From the NCBI GenBank assembly GCA_031258375.1, contig JAIRMX010000032.1, forward strand, positions 1 to 16,219: 16,219 nucleotides of DNA, given 5' to 3'. The DNA is from Elusimicrobiota bacterium (GTDB lineage Bacteria > Elusimicrobiota > Elusimicrobia > Elusimicrobiales > Elusimicrobiaceae). The notes under the pieces are model-generated. The model was not told the origin of the DNA. It did not search any database and saw only the letters and a program-made list of their open reading frames with translations. A program made the translations under genes and the position numbers. Positions 7,369 to 14,538 of this stretch are shown in pieces (position 1 is the first letter of the stretch; each line of letters opens with the position of its first letter).

Positions 7369-7877
7369 TTAATCTCTCCCTTTCCATTAATATCGTAAGC
7401 CGTTATAAGAGGGAAATTTTCGACTTCAAGTTTGTAAATCGCTTCCGCGCCCAAATCGGCATAGGCGATAATTTCGCTCTTTTTTACACATTTTGCAATA
7501 AGCGCGCCAAGCCCCGAATATGTCGTAAAATAAACAACTCTGCCTTTCATCGCCAGCCTTGCTTCTTCATTGCGCTTACCTTTGCCTATAATACCAATTA
7601 TACCCGTTTTTTTAATAATTTGCGGGGTATATTTATCCATACGCGCGCTCGTCGTCGGCCCGCAGCTGCCGGAAGTTCTGCCCGGTCTCGTCGGAGTAGG
7701 CCCCGTATAATAAATAATTTGATTTTTTAAATTTACCGGAATTTTATTTTCTTCAAGCATTCTTTTGTGAGCGGCGTCGCGAAAAGCGTATATAATGCCG
7801 CTTATTAAAATTTCCTGCCCGTGTCTCAGCGGTTTTAAATCATTAACGGTAAGAGGCGTTTTCAGACGCGTCGTCAT
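7365..7877 (-). CDS. Fumarate hydratase class I, beta subunit
   Basis: C-terminal (swivelling) subunit of the two-subunit iron-sulfur fumarase or the related L-tartrate dehydratase, which interconverts malate and fumarate in the cytoplasm. The family signature GPTPTRPGRTSGSCGPTTSA is intact, followed by MDKYTPQII and a GKGKRNEEA segment that continue the fold. The reading frame extends upstream to 7949, but the start at 7877 is preferred: it gives MTTRLKTPL, has GGAG 8 bases upstream, overlaps the alpha stop as ATGA (7874-7877) and yields 170 residues, the normal subunit length. The extra upstream residues would only be an out-of-frame reading of the alpha gene's end. Fumarase is more likely than tartrate dehydratase because malic enzyme lies next to it, but sequence alone does not prove it. 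Confidence 0.93.
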   Translation of the reverse strand: MTTRLKTPLTVNDLKPLRHGQEILISGIIYAFRDAAHKRMLEENKIPVNLKNQIIYYTGPTPTRPGRTSGSCGPTTSARMDKYTPQIIKKTGIIGIIGKGKRNEEARLAMKGRVVYFTTYSGLGALIAKCVKKSEIIAYADLGAEAIYKLEVENFPLITAYDINGKGEIK

Positions 7878-8713
7878 AATATCATCTCCGTATGGCGGTT
7901 GGAGTGGCATCCGAGATTTACCGCCAGCGGAAGGCTGGCCATATGACATGGCGCAAATTCTATAAAGACTGCAAGCGCGGTAGTTTTGCCGCCAAGTCCC
8001 TGCGGGCCTATTTTAAGATTATTTATTTTTTTAAAGAGCGATTTTTCCAATGCGTCGTATCTTTTATCTTTGTTTGAAGAGCCGATTTTTCTTGCCAAAG
8101 CCTTTTTCGCAAGCAAAGCGCAGCTTTCAAAATTACCGCCTATGCCTACGCCCGCTATAAGCGGCGGGCAGGATTTAGAGCCTGCGGATTTAACGGTTTC
8201 AATAACAAAATTTTCTATATCGGCCAAAGTTGCCGATGGCGCAAGCATAATCAGCCTGCTGTTATTTTCGGAGCCGCCGCCTTTTAACATGGCGGTAAGT
8301 TTTAACTTGCTGCCTTTAATGAAAGAATAATGAATTACCGGCGGCGTATTATCCGCGGTATTTTTGCGCTCAAAAAGCGGGTCTGAAACTATGGATTTGC
8401 GAAGATAACCTTCTTTATATCCCCGCCGCACGCCTTCAAATATCGCTGCGGTTATATCGCCTTCTATAAAAAGTTCCGTTCCTATCTCCGCAAAAATAAC
8501 CGCAGCTCCGGTATCTTGACAAAGCGGAATTAACTCTTTTTGCGCCATATCCGCATTTTTAAGACAAAGCTTTAAAATTTTTGCGGCCGTTCCAGTTTCT
8601 CTGCCGGCGGACTTTTTAATTGCGCTTAAAGTATCGGCCGGCAATTTATGCGCCGCCAAAATACACATTTTTTTTACGGCTTCGCAAATTGCGTCGGCTT
8701 TTAGTTTTCTCAT
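7874..8713 (-). CDS. Fumarate hydratase class I, alpha subunit
   Basis: Iron-sulfur catalytic subunit, 279 residues, complete at both ends. The three expected [4Fe-4S] cysteines are present: Cys65 in PLCQDTG, Cys182 in GSKSCPP and Cys269 in NLGCHSNRH. The family segments KGGGSENNS, GVGIGGNFESCALLAKKAL and IGPQGLGGKTTALAV are also intact. It pairs with the beta subunit encoded directly downstream with a 4-base overlap, so equal synthesis is expected. It is the first gene of the tight six-gene run and follows a 219-bp gap that contains a possible promoter and a dyad. The most plausible role is malate-fumarate interconversion beside malic enzyme, for example returning fumarate from arginine and purine synthesis to pyruvate. 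The oxygen-sensitive cluster suits an anaerobe. Confidence 0.94.
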   Translation of the reverse strand: MRKLKADAICEAVKKMCILAAHKLPADTLSAIKKSAGRETGTAAKILKLCLKNADMAQKELIPLCQDTGAAVIFAEIGTELFIEGDITAAIFEGVRRGYKEGYLRKSIVSDPLFERKNTADNTPPVIHYSFIKGSKLKLTAMLKGGGSENNSRLIMLAPSATLADIENFVIETVKSAGSKSCPPLIAGVGIGGNFESCALLAKKALARKIGSSNKDKRYDALEKSLFKKINNLKIGPQGLGGKTTALAVFIEFAPCHMASLPLAVNLGCHSNRHTEMIL

Positions 8714-8737
8714 AAATTTTTACTAACTTCCCTTTAT

Positions 8738-8766
8738 ATTATAATAATATCTTAACAAATTACAAA
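8738..8766 (-). promoter_or_regulatory. Possible promoter before the fumarase operon
   Basis: A perfect TATAAT lies at 8738-8743 on the minus strand, 24 bases before the fumarase alpha start. A weak TTTGTA (8761-8766) lies 17 bases upstream of it as a -35 candidate. The region is so AT-rich that chance matches are likely, so this is only a candidate. It is placed where a promoter would be needed. Confidence 0.35.
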
Positions 8767-8868
8767 GATATCTTGGAAAATTTCACAAAAATTTATAAGC
8801 AAGATGAATAACCGTAGAACACTTTTTCAAGGTATTTTTGTTAATTATTTACATTTTTTAGGGCTAAT

Positions 8869-8889
8869 TTATGTAATATTTATACATAA
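8869..8889. promoter_or_regulatory. Perfect 7-bp dyad, possible operator upstream of the fumarase operon
   Basis: TTATGTA (8869-8875) and TACATAA (8883-8889) are perfect inverted repeats around a 7-base spacer. A dyad of this size fits binding by a dimeric regulator. It lies in the 219-bp gap between malic enzyme and fumarase, about 155 bases upstream of the fumarase start. It lacks the GC stem and T-run of a Rho-independent terminator. No regulator can be named. Confidence 0.35.
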
Positions 8890-8932
8890 TTCGCCTTGAT
8901 TTGAGAAAAGCATATATAATATTGGGGCAAAT

Positions 8933-10372
8933 TTATAATAAGTTTTTAAGAACTTCTTTCATGGTTTCTTCGATTATGTCATCCGGCGGGGTTTTGATAA
9001 AGCCGTCTTTCATAAGCCGAGCGGTTAAATTTTGAGCGTTCAAAATATCTTCTTTCGTTTTATTATAAGCGTCTTCATAATTTATTTTAACGCGCGAAAC
9101 GCCTTCTTTTTGCGCGGCCTTAGCAACTTCGGCCGCTTGTAAAGCGTAAACTTCAACGTCGGTCATGAGCGGCAGAATATTATTTTCGCTTATGCCGATA
9201 TCGCATGCGCGTTTTGCTATGGCTTTTGCCGCGCTGAGAGCCATAGTATCGGTAATAGTTTTTGCGCGGCATAAAAGCACGCCTTTTAAAATACCGGGGA
9301 AACAAAGAGAATTATTAACCTGATTTGGGAAATCCCCCCTTCCGGTTGCAACTATATACGCGCCGGCCTGTTTTGCGCTTTGCGGGTAAATTTCCGGCAC
9401 CGGATTTGCGCAGACAAATACTATGGATTTTGCGGCCATAATATTTATCCACTGCGGTTTTATAGTGTCCGGACCGGGTTTTGAAAGCGCGATTAAAACG
9501 TCGGCATCTTTGAACGCTTCTTCCTGCGCGATTAGATTTTCTCCATTAGTTATCTGGCAAAGTTCCCATTGTTTATAAGAGTCGGGTCTGTTTTTCAAAT
9601 CTTCGCGGTTTTTATTTAGAGAACTTTTGCTGTCAAATATAATTATTTTTCCGGCATTTGCGCCCATAAGAATAAGAAATTTCGCTATCGTCGTATTTGC
9701 CGCGCCGGAGCCGTAAAGGATAATTTTAACGTTTTCAATTTTTTTATCCGCCAATTTTAAAGCGTTTATTAAACCGGCAACAGTAACGCAAGCCGTGCCT
9801 TGCGCATCGTCGTGCCATACCGGGATATCGCAAGTTTCGCGCAAAGCGTCCAAAACTTTATAACAATTGGGCTGGCTGATGTCTTCCAAGTTTATCGCGC
9901 CAAAACTGGGAGCGCACATTTTAACAAAATCTATTATTTTGTCCGCGCTGGGTTTGCCGTCCGCGCCGCGGCTGTTAATGCAAAGAGCAGTGGCGTCTAT
10001 CCCGCCGAGATATTTCATCAGCATGGCTTTGCCTTCCATAACGCCAAGCCCGCCCGACGGCGTGCAGTCGCCGTCGCCGAGCACGCGCGTTGAATCGCTG
10101 ACTACCGCGACCGCATTTGCGCGGTTTGACATGTCAAAAGAGGAGTCGTTATTATCCCTAATTGCGGTGGATACGGCAGAAACGCCCGGCGTGTACCACA
10201 CGTTAAACCAGTTATAGTCAAAAATACCGGCTTTAGGCATAATTGCAATTTTGCCGCCGTAAAATTTATGCATTTTTAAAGCGAGGTTTTTATAAAAAAG
10301 CGTTTTTGCTTTTGCCTTTTGTTCGCCGGTTAAATTTTGCGGGATAAGAGTTTCTATGTCATTTAGGTTCAT
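8933..10372 (-). CDS. NAD(P)-dependent malic enzyme
   Basis: Oxidative decarboxylation of malate to pyruvate and CO2 (reversible), cytoplasmic, 479 residues, in the range of the short prokaryotic form. Visible elements in order: YTPGV with catalytic Tyr60, SDSTRVLGDGD, EGKAMLMKYL with catalytic Lys115, the metal ligands in NLEDI (Glu163, Asp164) and WHDDAQGTA (about 187-195), the dinucleotide loop GSGAAN (221-226) and the late CANPVPEIYP and ATGRGDFPNQVNN segments. An aspartate after the second strand (IIIFDSKS) suggests NAD over NADP, which is inference. The ATG at 10372 has no Shine-Dalgarno sequence; it is embedded in GATATAATG and lies 18 bp after the preceding gene. With fumarase downstream it forms a pyruvate-malate-fumarate module. 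Confidence 0.95.
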   Translation of the reverse strand: MNLNDIETLIPQNLTGEQKAKAKTLFYKNLALKMHKFYGGKIAIMPKAGIFDYNWFNVWYTPGVSAVSTAIRDNNDSSFDMSNRANAVAVVSDSTRVLGDGDCTPSGGLGVMEGKAMLMKYLGGIDATALCINSRGADGKPSADKIIDFVKMCAPSFGAINLEDISQPNCYKVLDALRETCDIPVWHDDAQGTACVTVAGLINALKLADKKIENVKIILYGSGAANTTIAKFLILMGANAGKIIIFDSKSSLNKNREDLKNRPDSYKQWELCQITNGENLIAQEEAFKDADVLIALSKPGPDTIKPQWINIMAAKSIVFVCANPVPEIYPQSAKQAGAYIVATGRGDFPNQVNNSLCFPGILKGVLLCRAKTITDTMALSAAKAIAKRACDIGISENNILPLMTDVEVYALQAAEVAKAAQKEGVSRVKINYEDAYNKTKEDILNAQNLTARLMKDGFIKTPPDDIIEETMKEVLKNLL

Positions 10373-10390
10373 TATATCACACTTTTTGCG

Positions 10391-12154
10391 TTATTCTTTA
10401 TTTTGATTATATTCATTAATCATTTTTCCAACGCGGCCTGCATCATCAAAATCTCCGGGCTCTCCATAAAACACATTTTCACCGCTTTCTCCTTTATCAA
10501 CGGTAAAAATTGCAGTCCTGCTGTTTTCACCTTGCGTGATATTGTTATATTCTTCTATAGGTATTTTATAAATTGTGCCAGAATATTCTGAGACATTTGG
10601 AGTATCAGAAGTTATTGACGGATTAACTCCTACAGAACCCAGCATAAAACTTAACAAACTGCTATCTGAAGAAACATACACATACTTTTTTGTTTTACCT
10701 TCATATTCATAACCCAAATTTGCTATCCATTTATCAACAGATTTTCCATTTATATTATTAATAGGTGGAATTTTTCCTTCATAATCTGGCTTATAACAAA
10801 CCTCCGGATTCTCAACTTCTATTGGGGCTATTGAATTATTGTCATTTTGACTGTTTGTTGGCGGAAATAAGGGTATAATAGGGTTACTACTAACAACTGA
10901 CGGTTGCTGAGCGTTAGAGGAGTCTTCTCCGCATATTTCTTTTTTCCATGCTTCGGGGTTAAAAATAACAGGCTGTCCGCCTATTGGATTCTGAGGCTTC
11001 TTACTGCCATCATTCCCTTTATTATCCGGATTTGTAGCATTTTCAGAAGGCTGAGTACTATTTGGCACGCCGCCGGAATTTTGAGGAACATTTGAATCAG
11101 TCTGATCTGACGGATTATTCGCGTTAGTATTGCCGCTCGGCGTGCCTTGCGGATTATTTACATTGCCCTTAGAGCCTATGCCGCCCTCTTTATTATTGCC
11201 CGACAGTACAGAATTTAGTATCGCGCCTAAAAATCCGCCAAACTTGCCCGTGCCGCCATTTCTGTTGTCATCGCCGCCATCTTTTGCGGACGCTTCTATC
11301 TCTTTACGCACGCGGGATATTTGTTTCCCAAAATCCATTCCCTGTAAGCTATTATCAGTCTCCGACGGACGCATAGAAAAGTTCCCAAATGCTCCTGTTG
11401 CGCCCTGCCGCGCAACATTTGTCTGCCCTGAACCCGTGCCGGACTGCGTTCCGCTAAAACCGCTGCCCGGCAAATTAAAAGTGTTTGGCAAAGCGGATAT
11501 AAAATAATTATCCGTGCCGGCAATAAGAAGATTGCCAGCGGCGGATTGTCGTTCATATGACGGAAGCCCGACGGCCGTCTTTTTCGGCCTGACGTCGGGG
11601 AAAACGCGGTTTACTTTTCCTGCAACCCGTCCGTAAACTTGTTTTTGATCTATTCTGTCAAGATCGGTAAGAGAGTTTTCGTAAAGCCCCTTAACTCCGG
11701 CGGAGCTGCTGCTTGTTTGCTTAATATCCGGCAGCGCTAAAGAGTACTGATTGGCATTATTATCGTAAGAGATCCGTCCTGCGTTTTTAGATAATTCACC
11801 CGGGAACTCTTCATAATCATCGTAAACGTTGCCGGCATAAAATACCGCATAATCTTTACTTGGCATATTGCGCGGCGCGGCGCCGCCGGTAATAATATCA
11901 AAACCTTTTTTGTAAAAATTGCCTGCCTTTTTCGCGTAATTTGAAAAAAAGTTTCCTTTTTTTTGCATTCCCTGTAAAATCGGCAGAGAATCCGCGCCCG
12001 AACCCTCCGGATTAAAGGTAAGAGGTTCGCTTTTATTTTCAGCTTGGCTGGCAATAACGGCGGGGGCTTCTTCCTCAACTTCAAAAATTACGGGAAGAGC
12101 TAAAAAAATCGCCGCGCCTGCTGCGACCGTAGTAAAAAGCATAGTATGTTTCAT
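10391..12154 (-). CDS. Large anchored low-complexity protein, unknown function (paralog B)
   Basis: 587 residues, no known family recognised. Residues 5-24 form a signal anchor or signal peptide (MLFTTVAAGAAIFLALPVIF), then an acidic patch EVEEEAPA. Residues 55-81 contain SLPILQG and SNYAKKAGNFY, both matched in the next gene upstream. The middle (about 228-260 and 320-395) is rich in G, N, S, T, P and Q and probably disordered. The end (about 450-587) is more ordered-looking, with aromatic strand-like segments (KYVYVSSDSSLLSFML). Only two cysteines are seen (408 and 453). The first part is near 52 percent G+C (sample 11581-11640), the last near 32 percent (10561-10620). The start at 12154 lacks a close ribosome binding site; an ATG four codons downstream is an alternative. 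Surface or envelope location is inferred. Confidence 0.75.
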   Translation of the reverse strand: MKHTMLFTTVAAGAAIFLALPVIFEVEEEAPAVIASQAENKSEPLTFNPEGSGADSLPILQGMQKKGNFFSNYAKKAGNFYKKGFDIITGGAAPRNMPSKDYAVFYAGNVYDDYEEFPGELSKNAGRISYDNNANQYSLALPDIKQTSSSSAGVKGLYENSLTDLDRIDQKQVYGRVAGKVNRVFPDVRPKKTAVGLPSYERQSAAGNLLIAGTDNYFISALPNTFNLPGSGFSGTQSGTGSGQTNVARQGATGAFGNFSMRPSETDNSLQGMDFGKQISRVRKEIEASAKDGGDDNRNGGTGKFGGFLGAILNSVLSGNNKEGGIGSKGNVNNPQGTPSGNTNANNPSDQTDSNVPQNSGGVPNSTQPSENATNPDNKGNDGSKKPQNPIGGQPVIFNPEAWKKEICGEDSSNAQQPSVVSSNPIIPLFPPTNSQNDNNSIAPIEVENPEVCYKPDYEGKIPPINNINGKSVDKWIANLGYEYEGKTKKYVYVSSDSSLLSFMLGSVGVNPSITSDTPNVSEYSGTIYKIPIEEYNNITQGENSRTAIFTVDKGESGENVFYGEPGDFDDAGRVGKMINEYNQNKE

Positions 12155-12234
12155 ATATATATTTTAGCAAATTTATCCTCTTCGTCCGTCTGCTGGTATA
12201 GGTTTGGAGGGTGACATTCGTATAAGCATAGGAA

Positions 12235-14418
12235 TTACCAGCCCACCCACTTCAAAAACTTGCTAATCAAACCCTCGTCTTTGTTCGAAGCTGTGTTTTG
12301 CCGAGACGGCGTGGAAGACGGCTGCTTAGATACTTGAGTCTTCGTAGTATTGCTCCCGCCTTTATTTGCAGACGGAGACGTAGCGGGAGGCCGTGCGTTA
12401 TTAGACCTGCTTGCGTTCTGCGGAGCCGCAGGCCGCTGCTTTGCCTTATTATTTACGGACGGCGTTGCGGAGGGAGGGGTTTTCTTCCCGCCAGAGGTAT
12501 TTTTTTGCGTAGGCTGCTGACTAGTTGTTTTTTGCATGTCTTTTGCAGCCAGAGAAAATGATACTTTATCCAATTCTGCACGCACACGTTCCATATCTGA
12601 AGGCGTGGGAGGAGTAGACATATTAACAGCCGGTTTATCAAAAATCTCAATTTTTTGATTCTTATCCTTTTTTTGATTATTATCATTATTATCGCTTTCA
12701 ACAATTACCGTAATCACGTTTGGATTTTGAAGCTTTTCTGATAACTCCCTGCCGCCAATCTCTTTGTAATACTCGTCAGCTTCTCCTTCGAAAGTCTCGC
12801 CCTCAGGGACTGCATTTTGAGTTAAAGCATATCCCCAAAATTTATCCGTGGCTACCCAAAATTTCCTATTTCTAGGGTCTGCATTTTCATCCTTGCCTAA
12901 GATATAAATAACTTCAGGCCTTTTTAGCGAGGGATTATCCTCATAAAACCTATCTATTTTTTCATTTGCTTTAGATATATATTCGTCTAATTTTTCGTAT
13001 TGCGTTTTTAATTTTTCTATTTGATCGTTACCCACGCCCATTTGTTTAAGCATATTTTCAAAACCGTTATCTTTAAAGAAAATATCGACAATATTTTTAT
13101 CACCGCCGGGCGTATATGACGGAATACTTAGAACGTTCAGCCATATTTTATTGTCCTTGTTATCTCCGGGCTTAAAGACTTTTGCTCCCTCACTTTCAGA
13201 TATTTTTTCAAAATATTCCCAATATCCGTTATTGGCATCAAATATATTCAATTTGTTTTCTAATAATTTCCCGGCTTCTGCATATATATTATTGGGATAT
13301 TCTATTTTTTTACAAGTACGGCAACGGATTCCTAAAGCTTCAAGCTGGGTTTGAAGCGCTTTGGATATATATGTATTATCTTTATCGGTAATAGCTTCCG
13401 TATCCTTCTTGTTCTCCTTAACTGGCGGCACAGGAGTAAAGCGCTTCTCATCAAAAATATTTACCGCTTCTGAAAGGTTCCTCATTTCGCGTATTATTTG
13501 CATTATTTCTTGGCGTCTTCTGTTTTCAGAAATTTCTTGCGCGCTTTGGGCTATTTGCAAGGCCTCCCGCGAAATATTATTTTTCTTTATATCTTCCAAC
13601 TTACCGCGGACGGCGGAATATCCCGCGCTAAAATCCCCGTTATAATCGGCAACTCCGCCGGACGACGACAAACCGCCGCCGCTTCGTCCGCCGGAATTAT
13701 TTTTAGAGAGGAAAACCGCGCCGTCGTATCTATCGGAAAAGCCGGAAGAGGAGCCGCCGCCGTAATCATAACTGCCGCCGTTAACTCCATAACCCGCCAG
13801 ATCTCTGCGCGACAAATATTTTACTATCATGCTTCCGTCGTCCTGTAAAACATATGCCGCCGTTTTGCCTTCCTCGTCGGCTTTAGATTTGTGAAACTCC
13901 GCTATAGAATTCTCTATCTGTTTCTTTAAAGAAGCGTCCGGATAAGCGCCGTTTTTGTAATATTTTCCTTCGTAATGATACCCTTTTTTATCTGGCTGCA
14001 GCGAAATAGTTTCCGTATCAAATTGTTTTTGCGTATTTGCTGACGCTGAGGGCGCGGACGCCGCATTTGAACGCGCCGCTACTTTTTCTTTGGCATGAGC
14101 CGCAAAAATCGCGGTTCTTTCTTCATCGGTATAATTTTCTGCGGGAGGAGCGGGCAATTTCCCGCGCCCGCGTCCGAAAGCGTTTCTTTCGTTTCCGCCT
14201 AAGCCGTAAAAAGAAGCGGCTTTTTTGAAATATTTTGAAAGCGGGTTTTCAGACATAATTACCGGTAAAGAACCTTCGCTGCCGCCGTACCCGATATGCG
14301 GCGGCGCGCTTTCGCTCTCGTCGAAGAATATTGCCGGCAGCACGGCAAAAACAAACGCCGCGACAACGGCAGAATACGCGATTATATTTCTTCTTTTATT
14401 ATTAAAATACTGTTTCAT
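12235..14418 (-). CDS. Large anchored mosaic protein, unknown function (paralog A)
   Basis: 727 residues, no family recognised. A basic start (NNKRR) and hydrophobic residues 12-32 form an uncleaved-looking anchor, followed by acidic DESESAPP. Residues 49-71 hold SLPVI and SKYFKKAASFY, as in the downstream paralog. Then come GYHYEGKYYKNGAYP (146-160), a glycine- and serine-rich stretch (212-265), a predicted coiled coil (about 270-320), a CRTC motif (Cys366, Cys369), an AT-rich central domain (about 310-600), an 82-residue linker of S, T, P, N, Q and K (630-711) and an aromatic amphipathic C-terminus GLISKFLKWVGW. AGAGG lies 9 bases before the ATG. The pattern suggests a membrane-tethered envelope protein with a long reach; the function is unknown. 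Confidence 0.77.
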   Translation of the reverse strand: MKQYFNNKRRNIIAYSAVVAAFVFAVLPAIFFDESESAPPHIGYGGSEGSLPVIMSENPLSKYFKKAASFYGLGGNERNAFGRGRGKLPAPPAENYTDEERTAIFAAHAKEKVAARSNAASAPSASANTQKQFDTETISLQPDKKGYHYEGKYYKNGAYPDASLKKQIENSIAEFHKSKADEEGKTAAYVLQDDGSMIVKYLSRRDLAGYGVNGGSYDYGGGSSSGFSDRYDGAVFLSKNNSGGRSGGGLSSSGGVADYNGDFSAGYSAVRGKLEDIKKNNISREALQIAQSAQEISENRRRQEIMQIIREMRNLSEAVNIFDEKRFTPVPPVKENKKDTEAITDKDNTYISKALQTQLEALGIRCRTCKKIEYPNNIYAEAGKLLENKLNIFDANNGYWEYFEKISESEGAKVFKPGDNKDNKIWLNVLSIPSYTPGGDKNIVDIFFKDNGFENMLKQMGVGNDQIEKLKTQYEKLDEYISKANEKIDRFYEDNPSLKRPEVIYILGKDENADPRNRKFWVATDKFWGYALTQNAVPEGETFEGEADEYYKEIGGRELSEKLQNPNVITVIVESDNNDNNQKKDKNQKIEIFDKPAVNMSTPPTPSDMERVRAELDKVSFSLAAKDMQKTTSQQPTQKNTSGGKKTPPSATPSVNNKAKQRPAAPQNASRSNNARPPATSPSANKGGSNTTKTQVSKQPSSTPSRQNTASNKDEGLISKFLKWVGW

Positions 14419-14423
14419 AAAAT

Positions 14424-14432
14424 AATGCCTCT
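14424..14432 (-). promoter_or_regulatory. Ribosome binding site of paralog A
   Basis: On the minus strand AGAGG lies about 9 bases upstream of the ATG at 14418 and fixes this start. The rest of the 120-bp gap (14419-14538) shows no convincing promoter hexamers or terminator hairpin. Confidence 0.5.
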
Positions 14433-14538
14433 AAGACACGCCCCTCTAATATAGACTAATAAAATTACGGGTTATTTACAAGAGCCAAAAGACCTATTTT
14501 TTTGTTTGATTAGTGAAAACCTTGTAATGCAATACGGT

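Noticed and set aside
7365..7949. A 194-residue fumarase beta subunit starting at 7949.
   Set aside because: The extra N-terminal residues come from the end of the alpha gene read out of frame; the ATGA overlap and GGAG site support the start at 7877.
8804..8899. Plus-strand reading frame of 31 codons in the malic enzyme-fumarase gap with a hydrophobic middle.
   Set aside because: No convincing ribosome binding site, and AT-rich DNA read at random gives F, L, I and Y runs; it also covers the likely regulatory region of the fumarase operon.
9800..10217. Long plus-strand open frames opposite malic enzyme and opposite other minus-strand genes.
   Set aside because: They lie wholly inside well-supported genes, lack ribosome binding sites and encode no recognisable protein.
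12181..12245. Inverted repeat GCTGGTA and TACCAGC between the end of paralog A and the start of paralog B.
   Set aside because: The 7-base arms are separated by a long loop of about 37 bases and no T run follows, so neither a terminator nor an operator is supported.
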